Shown here: one piece after another, positions 1-10,500 of the stretch
Layout: the number at the start of each line of letters is the position of its first letter
How positions within the stretch are numbered: the first letter of the stretch is position 1
NCBI GenBank assembly: GCA_002780805.1
Contig: PEUD01000124.1
Span: 1,664 to 18,619, forward strand
From: Candidatus Omnitrophica bacterium CG02_land_8_20_14_3_00__42_8
GTDB lineage: Bacteria; Omnitrophota; Gorgyraeia; Gorgyraeales; Gorgyraeaceae
Direction: 5' to 3'
DNA length: 16,956 bases
Position numbers and translations under genes: made by a program
Notes under the pieces: generated by a model
Told to the model about the DNA's origin: nothing
Databases searched by the model: none
Seen by the model: only the letters and a program-made list of their open reading frames with translations

Positions 1-1560
1 AACAATACTTACTCCATTCCAAAAATATTTCTCTGAAATAACGGTATTATCTATGATATGTATTAATGACGTAAATGGTGCTGTCAAATCTGGAGCGATA
101 GATATTACACGATTTCCGTCAATTTCAGATAATGCTGTTCTTAATGCTCCTATTGCTGTTGAACCATTGTTAGCAGAAACTCCAATCCCCCTCCTCACAA
201 ACCAGCTATTCCCGATATTAAACATTTCCTCCGCATACTTGCCTACCTCAATGAAGCGGCGGCTGCCGTCAGACCATTCGGAAACTGATTCCGTGCGTTC
301 TTTGCCGGCTTGATCCATTATAATTAAACCATCCGGATTCTTGGCTGTATCTACTTCAGCTATCGTATAATTGTGCCATACACCATTTATTAACACCTCA
401 CCTGTGGCGCCAAATTTACCTACAACCGTCTTAAATCCTATGTTCCTCAAATATGCTCTTTCACCGCTTTCACGATTATATAATACAGAGCCTTGGTTTC
501 TTTCTGCTGCCATAGTCGCAACATAATTCTGCTCGCCGCCGATATGAGGATTTGAACTGAAAAATACAGCCACATTGCTCATACTACCCGGTCTAAATTC
601 ACCATTGGCAGCAGAAGTTACTACCTGGTCCCTTTCACCATCGCGGTAGAGGCGAATTTCTCTTTCGTATTCTATTCCATTATGCTCATAAAGCGTATGC
701 GCCCAGCCCTGTTTTGTTTCAGCCTCGTTAGCAAATCTTAAATCGTGCGTCTGACAATCCCTGATAACAAATCGTGTTTCAAGATTTCCTCTGGAATCAA
801 ATAACTGGCTTGCAGATCCGTTAAACTTTACAAGCTCGCCGTTAGAATCAGTTTGGAATCTTTCTGTGTATTCTTCACCGGCTATTCTTAACTTGTGTTC
901 TGTAGTATGGTTAGGAGTGCGTGGAATCTGAACAGCCCTGCTGTCAGCGCTGCTTATGCCTATATTGATTTCGGTTACCCCGTCAATCGCATAGACTTTT
1001 TGTCCGTATGGCAGTACGCTTTTCCCATCCGCTGCGACCACGCCGCCGTCTATGATGTACGGCTTTATCTCGCCATCCTGCTCTGCCCAGCCAAGGCGCT
1101 TGCCAAGACGCTCTCCGGCGTATGCCAGGCGCTGGGAGAAGGAACCGGGCATCGTGATGACTTGCGCGGCGGTGGAGCCTTGATAGACGGTGCTATCCGC
1201 CATTTCATACGAATACTTCGCCTGCCATTTACCGGACGCGCCGTATTTTATCATTCCCTCTTCAAGCTTGACTATCGCGAACGCGTTTAAGTGCGGAATG
1301 AACATAATGGCATGCTTAAAGCCGGAGTGCATAATCTGCTTTATCTTTTCCTCAAGTTCATTTGGCTGTGCGTCCTGCCTTAATATATCGTTTGTATATA
1401 CTGATTCCATCCCCTTTGGCACGGTTAACGGTTCCTCTTCTATGCCATTTTTGAACATACGCGGCTGGCCTGTTTTGGAATCATACTTTACCTCAATCCT
1501 ATTTCCTTTATTATCTATTGAAGAGACGCCTAAAGGCGTAACCCGGACACCGTAATAATG
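1..1560 (-). other. Beta-rich C-terminal portion, cut by the window edge
   Basis: Residues 5133-5652. Hairpin-rich sequence with occasional YD-like turns, such as VKYDSKTGQPRMFKNG and QLFDSRGNLETRFVIRDC. Other strands include KPYIIDGGVVAADGKSVLPY, EVLINGVWHNYTIAEVDTA and SEWSDGSRRFIEVGKYAEEM. An amphipathic stretch (LEEKIKQIMHSGFKHAIMFI) lies near 1300-1360. It reads like degenerate Rhs-type wrapping strands, but the repeat is too loose to count units. The protein continues past position 1 (last residues NGVSIV). Confidence 0.6.
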
Positions 1561-4500
1561 GACTTTTATTAAGCCAAACAATGTAATAGCCCTTGCCACT
1601 AATTCAAACGGCCTTAATATCAAATTCTGCCAGAAGCCTCTCGGCCTGTCAGAACCAATGCCGTATTGTTGAGTAACGCCGTTTGCGCCTATGGCTTCTA
1701 TATATGTTTTGCCGTCAGCTGTGGTAGCCTTACTCATCACCGATGCCGGCGAAACGCCTTTTCTTACCATTGCCAGCCATTCCCTATCTGACAATGCTTC
1801 TCTTTTTACGACGCCGGCCGCCGGCGCGACAGGCGGCTTCGCATCGTTTACTGCAACACTTGCCTGGACAGCAGACCCTGACTCTTTAGCTTCTGGCGCC
1901 TTCTTGTGAGGCATAACCAAGTCAAACAGCTTTACAAACGGCCTTCCGATATTCTTCAACAGCCAGCTCAAGCCGTCCATTACCTTATCCAATATCTTTC
2001 CGACGAATCCGAGCTTGACGCCGCTGAACATTTCCTCAAATGTGCCGGCCTTACGAAAACTATTACGCATACGATTTTCGAAATCTGGCACCACAGCTTG
2101 TTCAATAATCTTTTGTGCCTCAGTCAAGGTCTTATTATTACCATAATAAGCTTTTAATAAATATTCGCACACAACAGCTTTAAATAACCCTATCTGCTCT
2201 AAACTCAATTCTTTGTCGTCATTGCTTCGGTCAATATACTTTTTATTCGTAGTATTATATGAATAAGTGATGGGTGTGTTAAGTTCAAATTTAACTGTTA
2301 TATGTTGATATTCATCGTATCCTTCCAGTTTTACCTGGGCAGTATTAATGGCAACAGCTAATATTTTTTCAATAGGAATCGTTATGCCGCTTGTTAAAAC
2401 CAACGCCATAGGCGCCTTCTGTGCCGGCGTAACCGTTACTTCGCCTTCAGGCATGCCTTTATTATCAAGATGTATGGAGATAATAACTTCGCCCTGGAGG
2501 CTGCCTTTGTATTCGGGCCGGATGTTGGAAACGTTTGTTTTAAGAAGTATTGTGTCAGGATACTGTGTTCCATAAGGCGTTACAATTTTCGGGTCAATTA
2601 CTTTCTCGCCTATTAACTTAACTGTAGCGCCGACTGCTGCGTTTCGCTCATCTTCGTTGGCAGTGGCTTTGTATTGAGGTTTATAGAATGTACCCCTGAT
2701 GCTCTGCCTTACTGCCCATATGAAGCTGCCAAGCATTGCAAGGGCTCCGAGTATGGGGCTTACCACAGCGGCAAGCGCGCCTAAAACCAATATGGCTAAG
2801 AAGGTCTTGGCTGCTGCCTTGTGTGCCGGTCCGGCGCGTTCTTCCGTTGTGGCTTGGGTGATTACGTTCTTTATAAGATCATTTGTTTCAGGGGTGAAGT
2901 CTGTAGCCTGGGCTTGTTGTCTTATGGCCGCAGCGGCGAGCGCAAATGTAGTTAAATTCGGTAATACCGTAACTATGCCTCTGTCAACGGGCCTATCGAC
3001 AGACAAATCCCACTCTTTTTTGTAATAACTATTAGTTTCACGGTTACTTTCGATACCATAAACATATACTTTACCAGCTGCGATCAATTTAATGCGGCCG
3101 TTAAAAAGATCTATAGATACAGGGCTTATGTTATCCGTATCGTTAAAACCAAAAAGCGAAGCAAGGACAGGCTTGTTGTTTATAATATTCAGCACAACCC
3201 CTTCATCATTCATTATGTATGCCTGCCTCATATCATGTGTTATGTCTTTAATATCATAACCTTGTTCATATCTGATTAAGGCCCGCAGTAAATACCCGGC
3301 CGCCTGGCCCTGTGAACTGGTTAGGTTTGCGCCTTCCAGCATTTCATCTAATATTAAAATTACCATTGGGAAATTTCTCTGCTTTAAATAATCTACTGCC
3401 ATGTTAAATTTATCTTTTGTGTCGTCGCTTTCATTTTTAATAATATTTGACAAAAACTCCTGCTGTGACAAACCGACTATCGGCGGCACATCAGGCTGCA
3501 TTATTTTGGTATCTGTTGCCGGCGCTTCAGATGTTACTGACGCATTTATTTCGCGCTGCTGATCTGCCGGCAGCTCTACTGAACTTGGAATGGCAGACGC
3601 AGTCGTTATATTAGGCGGCGTAAACAGCTCTCTATATCCGTTCGCGTCAATCTCAAATGTTTTTTCGTCAGTAGTGCTAACTATGATCTTCAGGCGAAGA
3701 GGTTCGAGTTTCGGGTTATCTCTTAATATATTAATCAGCAACTGTACTTTAAGCGGATCTATGACAACTAAATCCTTTAATATTAATACTGCCGTGTATT
3801 TTCCGTCTGTGTCTTTTTCTATGTCAAACTCAAGCTTGACAGGGCCTTTAATGCCTAATTCATTTAATATGTCCCTTATCTTATTGCCTTCGGCAAATTT
3901 ATTCGCATCAATCTCAATAACAACCTTAGTTATAGAATTTTCACCGGCATCAGCGCCGACATATAATTCCACTCTCTTGGCCGCCTGGATGCCCTCTGGC
4001 ACAAGCTCATTCAAAATCGCTTGGACTTCCTCTATCTTATTTAATATCTCATTTAATGCCGCTAACTTGCCCTGCGAAAATTCAAACCTCAACAGCGCTT
4101 CTACTTTAACTTTATCTTGTTTTTCGCCTGTTTTCTTTATGCTTATCACAAGGAATACCCTATCAGCTGTTGCGGCTATCGCTTTTGTGTTTTTATCCAA
4201 TTTAATAACGCCTGTTACATCAATTTCAAATACAGCGGCTGATATTTCGCCTTTATCAAGCTTCAGTGTAATTTTTACATCTTTATCTTTCAAAAATTGT
4301 CCTAATTCTTCGTTGCTTTCAATATTTAAGAATTGGCTCACCTGTAATTCTATGTTCTCCAAATTCAATTCTCTACCGGCATTTTTAAGCTCAATCTTTA
4401 TTTGCTCTATTACTTTGGCGAAATTCTCCCCCTTAAACGTGAAACTAACCGACGACTCTTGCGTAGATATATCGTATCTAATCGTAACCGTTGTTTTTTC

Positions 4501-7500
4501 ATTATACGCTCCCGCGGCTGTCAATATCTTGCCTACACCGCTACCTTGCTTTATCGTATTCGCGCTTACATTTACGGATATTAAATGGCCGTTCTCAATT
4601 TTTACGCTCTTTACATCAAGGCTTTCAAAATTAAAATCATCTCTAAACATCTCTTTCAACGATGCTATTGCCTCCCGCGCTGCCTTGCGTGCCGATGCAG
4701 TATTAATTTTTAATTCCTTGGATAATTTTTCGACAAGCGAATCATAAAATACCTGTTCAGCCAAAACTAATGTTCTTCGCGTTTGAATTGCCGGCGGCTC
4801 AGATACAGGTAATGAAAACGCGGGTTTGCTTGGAACTGCTTCACTACCCAGTTTTGTTTGAGTTAACCCCGGCTCCACTGCTACTACTCTGGCAGACTTA
4901 GGCACTATAGTAGTCTGCTGATCAACGCGTTCAGCAATACTAGGCTGCGTTAATTTTGACGTTGCGGTGAGCCAGCTTACTGTAGATCCAGCAGACGATT
5001 TTACTTGCATTAATTCTTCAGATTTTGCGGATGTGGCTGTAGGCGGTTTTGCTGGCAGAGTACGGTGGTGCTCCGCCGGTTGCTGCATAGACAAACCAGG
5101 TATAAAGTTCGGCTTGATTTCAGGTTCGCTTGGAGCTGGCGTTTCTATATTTACAAGCTGTGACAGCGCGGCTGTTGCTTCTGTTCTAATTACCGTCGTT
5201 CCCGTTCCGCGTTTTGCAGCAACAGGATGCTCTGGTTTTACTTTTGCGCTGACGGCGGCAGGCAATTCTTCAGGCGGTTGCGCTTGCGCTAATGGCGATA
5301 TTTGCTGCATTTTTACTATTCCTGTTATTCCGGCATCTTCTAACGTTATGCGTTGTTTAACAACAGGCTGCCCTAATTTTACTTCTGTGGGGACGGCAGG
5401 GGTTGTTGTTTCAGCAAGCGATTCTATTATTAAAGCCAGTTTTTGTGTTTTTTGCGGCGTTGATGCTTTGGTAGCTTGCGGATTCTCAAATATCTTGGTT
5501 TCGCCTGGGGTAGCTTTAGCTGAATATTCGGGTTTTACTAAAGTCGCTGTTTTTGGCGCAGATGGAACAGGTAATAAAGATGACGGCGCTGAACCTGCGG
5601 TTGCGGTTGTTTCAGGCGCAAGCGGTGGCGCCGTTTGTCGTCCGGACACAGGCATATTATTGCCTCTTTTTGTTTTTGTAATCAGGATGTCAATTTCGCT
5701 GGTTTTTAAATTCCATATCAATTTAACGCTGTCAAGGCCTTCTAAACCGCCTATTGCATTAATATCGCCGGCGCTTAACAATTCACCCGCATGGTTCTTG
5801 TCAAAAGAGATAATCGCAAGCAACCCTTTCTCGCCTGCTATAAATTTAACTGTGGATGAATCGGGCAATGATTTCAGGCTGGGTTTAAATTTATATCCAT
5901 CCGGAATAAGCGTTATAACTTCGTTTAATTTTAATGGCATGGTAAGCTCGACAGGCGCCCAACCCTTGCCTGGAATTAAAACTGCTTTTATTTTTTCTTC
6001 TCCTGCGGATATTCCAACTTGTGGTTCGGATAACTTATCAGGCGAAACATACGCAAAAACCTGCAGGCTTGAATCCGCGTCAGATGAAATTTTTATTCCA
6101 GTATAATCAACGTCATCGCCTTTAGCAAGGCTCGGCAACCAGTTTTCAACTGCTTTTCTATCTTCTGGCGTACTCAAATTAAAAATAAGCCCGTCATCAG
6201 CCACCTTTGCATCAGCGCCGATTTTAAATGGAGCAAACAACCCCTTAACGCGTTCATTGCTGTTAATTAAATTCTCAAGCGCTGTCTGTTGAGAAGAAGA
6301 TAAACTGGAAGGAACTAATATTTTAACATTTTTTGTTGCCAAATTAAATTCAATCGTTAATATACTAAGCCCTGCGGCCTTAAGCGCCTCTGCCTCGCTG
6401 CCTTCAGTTAAATCATTGCCAAGGAGCCCCACATAAATTAAAATCGGGCTGTCCGGCTTAAAAAGTACTATCGCGCCTTCGGCGCCTAAATTCTCTATGC
6501 CTGCTTTATTTAACGCGGTTTTTATCGCCTCGGTTCCCTGCTTATTTAAATCATCGGCAGTAACATTGACGATACGAACGCGGCCATCAATGTTGGTAAT
6601 TTTCCTGCCATCCTGAAAAACAGGAAACACGCCGGTGGAAATATATACGTTATATTGCTCTTGCGTTATTACAACGGTTAATTTAGTATCTAACAGCCCT
6701 TTGTCGTTGTCTTCAAAAACTACAGCAGTTAATACCCCGCTTATCATCACAACCCGCGCAACTATATTTTTACCGCCTGCTTCTATCTTGCCCCAGCCTG
6801 TCTCAAAGACGCCGCCTCCTATTATGCCCAACGGCAAAATTGCCTCTTGGCTGGCGCCCGCGATAAACGGATTTTTTAATTCTAATCTTAACTTGATATT
6901 TCCAAGGCTGGCGATTAATCCTTTTTGCAAATCAACGCTTATCATTTCATTAGGCCTGCCAATAAAGCTATCTATAGTTATGGGCACTATGCCAGGCTCC
7001 AATCCATTGTTAATTCTATCTAATAACCCCCTGCCTTCTTTTGTTTCCAAGAATGTCTTCATATCAGATAAAGGCAATCTAAAATCAATAACATTTCCTT
7101 CATTGTCAATCCTCATTGATTTGCCGGTTTGGTAGATAAAATCTTTAACAGTCTCAAAATAAGTGGTTATAGACTTATTCGTATCTCTTTCATTAATTTC
7201 TCTCTTGAATTCAGCCCATCCAGGAATATTGCGTTTTTCTCTATCATCTGTTGTCATTGATTGTAAACCATTATTTATAGCTATGTAAATATTGGTCCAC
7301 TTTGTTTCATATACTGAAACAATCTGCGAAGCCGCGCTTCGCAATGCATAACTCCATGTCTGGACAGGCGTGCGGCCGCCATTCTTATACTGCATATGCC
7401 TTTCTGCTGACATATTCAGATAAGTAATACCTGCGGCAAACCCGACCTTTATGGCAAGATATCCCAGTGTCAAAGGCCTGTGAAGTTTATTTTCCGGGTT

Positions 7501-10500
7501 TGCGCCGCCAGATTGCATATTAAACATATTGCCTAACATAGAGCTTAATTGATTCATCGCTACAGCTGTTAGAACCGTAGCGGCTACTTTTGCGCCAAAA
7601 CTTTTTTTACCGCCAAACCTGTCAAGCAGCTGCTTCATTACAAAATTCTCAACATAACTTGATATAACATAGTTTGCCATTGACTTTACAAACCCTATGC
7701 CGCTGCCGCCTATCTCTGCGTTTATGCGGGTAAATCTTTCACTTGGAGACTCCACATATTTATCTAAATTTGTCCCTTTTATTAATCCTTGCATTGCCAT
7801 TGATATCACAACCTCAATTAGCAATGCCTTCCAGTCAAATGAGCCGGTTAAATAATAACTATAGGTTTGATTAATAATGGCGCTTGTCATAGCTGCGATA
7901 GCTGTTGCTACAGCTACACCTGCGCTTGCTTGATAGGCCGCATACGCAGCGCCGCCTGCCACCAAGCCGCCGAATTGAATAACCGGCCCCGCATCCTCTA
8001 AAAACTCAATCCATCCTGCTTTCTCTACATTATAATATTCCCTGCCCCAACTATTATAAGCATACTCTATATACTTAATGCCTCTCTCGGTTGTGGTGTA
8101 TCTAACAGAGTCCTTATAGCTGCCGCTGCTCCCATAAATTATGTTATGCGTGCCAATATTCTGAATGGCATAATTATCATCATCAGGGCTAACTGTTTCT
8201 TCCCGATACGATGAAGCGACGTCTGACTGGCTGTTTGGCTTCCCATTAAAATTGTAGTTATAATTATCTGTAAATCTAATTGACCATCTGCCGCCAGAAT
8301 CCAAGCTATACGTAAAGCTATATATCATTCTCCCATAGCTGTCATATTGCAAAGTTGCTGGTTTAGTGTAAGTATAAGTATAATTATCATCGCCTGTTAA
8401 ATGAGTGTGCGGATGGTCAACAGTATATGTAACTTCAGGCCATGCGCCCCATGTCCCATCATAGAATTTACCTCCGCCTAAAGCAGACTCATATCCATTA
8501 CTGCTTATATTTAAACCTGGTGTTGGTATGCCATCTGTAGACGCCAAATATTCATTATGGCCTTTTTCATGATAATAAATCACCTGGCCTAAATCATTAT
8601 ATGTTATATGGTCCCTACGGCTGTCAGATTCATAATATAAATTATGCCCGGCAGTGTCTGATGCGCTTTTACGATTGAAGGTTTTGTTAGTCTTTGTCTG
8701 AACTTCCTGCTCGCGCCCCCAGAAATCATACCCGCTGTAATCATTCTTATTAGATAATGTGGCTGCAAGAGTTATGTTAGCGGATGTATGATATGTCTTG
8801 ATAGTCTCGGTATAGTTTGAAAAAATATAGGAAGCGCCGTCAATCACGCTTGATGCATTTTTGGCTGAATCATAGGTAATAGTATCAAGATTAAACAGGG
8901 TTTGGCCGAGGTTGTTATATATTGTGTTTTCTCTATTTGTGCGCACCTCATGAAGATAATTATCAGGGCCTATTTCTTTTCTTATGTCTACAAAGCTATT
9001 GCTCAAACCAACAGCGTCATATTGTATATTACTGCGTTTAAGGGACGCGCTGATAACGCTGTTGGGATTTTGTATGGTTTCTTCATATCCGCTGACAAAA
9101 CCTGTGTCAGAATAATAATTTGTATTCTGCCTGATGTTGATAGCAATAGTGTTAAGGTCTGAAACAGGTTTAAAATTAACTTCTTTGAAACTGCTCTCAA
9201 CAACTGTCTCGGTATAGCTACTTATCTGCCCGTTAAAATTATAAACTATGCCTGAAACATTTCTCCACGATGTTTCCAAAGCGGGCTTGGCGTTATCATC
9301 TCTGGTTAGCTCAACAAAATTATTAACTAATCCCGTATCGTTATAGCTGGTATTATACCTTGTTATTGTCCTGCCGTGACCCAGCAAAACTTTGCCTATT
9401 ATCGGATAATCCGCGTTGTATTCCTTGACCTCGCTCTCTTGTTCGCGCGCCCTTCCGTAGGTATCATATTTGGTGTAGGAAACTTTTGTCCACACAACCA
9501 AATTCGGGCTCGGGTTTAACGAGGCGTGATTCATATCAGCGTCTACTGTTTCAGTATAAGTATTTATTCTATTGGTCTGATCATATGTAATTTCTGTGCG
9601 TATTGTATTTCGGTAAATATGGTATTTTTCAGTATGCGCTTTATTTTTCTCTTCTGTAACATCGTCATACGAGATCACCCGCCCCTGCAAGTCATACTCA
9701 ATCAATGACATATTCACGATGTTAACCATATCCGAAGCCGCTGTGCTGGTTATTGTATCTGTATAAGCGCTTAATCTGTTAATATCGTTGTTGTAGACTA
9801 CGCTTGAACTATCGCGCACAGTTGTTATCGTTGGCGCTAAATTAACCATCTCTTGGCCCAGTATAAACTTTGTTGATTCTTTAGCCGTTATCAAGATGTT
9901 ACTCAAGATGTTACTAAAGATTATAGACGGCCTGCCCCATATTGTTTTTTCTTCTCTGTAACCAGTCCTTCGGCCCCTGTTATCATAACTTATACCGCTT
10001 GTAATCGTTTCCTGCAGTCTGTCGCCGGACATAGCAGAGGTCCACAGGTATTCAACAGAATCGCTCAATAAGCCATAATCGTTATATCGCATATCGGTTT
10101 GAATCGCTTTTGTGGTATTATTCAGTCTCTGCGCATTCTCCAAATAAACCTGCTGGCTGAAACTAAAGCCCGGCTCATCAAATGCTAAATATTTATAATC
10201 AGTTACCGCCAGCGTGCCGTCTTTGTTTAAAACCTGTTCATTATTTACAACGATATTTTCTTTCATCAGGCCGTTATCGTAATATAGGATATTCGTAACT
10301 TTTTGAGTGCTTACATAGTCAAATTTCACACCTGTCTTATCGCGATATCGTTCTGTAACCGTGTCTATTTCAATATTTACATAATTGCCGCCGGTATCCT
10401 TGCTTACCGCCTTGTCTTCATACGACCACGGCCTGCCTAAAGCGTCATATTGCGTATCCAGGCGCTGGCTATACTTGCTAAAATTGAGAATGTCGTTATT

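Noticed and set aside
3590..6106. Long plus-strand open frames (3590-4747 and 4967-6106) that could be read as genes.
   Set aside because: They run antisense to the continuous giant frame and translate to Ser/Leu/Phe/Ala-rich text without domain character. In this antisense phase, stops arise mainly opposite Tyr, His or Gln codons of the real gene, so the phase stays open where the giant protein is Tyr-poor (linkers and alpha/beta regions).
5668..8019. Placing a toxin or nuclease domain after the YD repeats.
   Set aside because: I found no recognisable catalytic motif such as HNH, deaminase HxE/PCxxC or ADP-ribosyltransferase pattern, so a toxin call would be a guess.
9003..9203. A 66-codon minus-strand open frame with an ATG start.
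   Set aside because: It is out of phase with the giant frame, lies inside well-formed YD repeats, and has no recognisable product.
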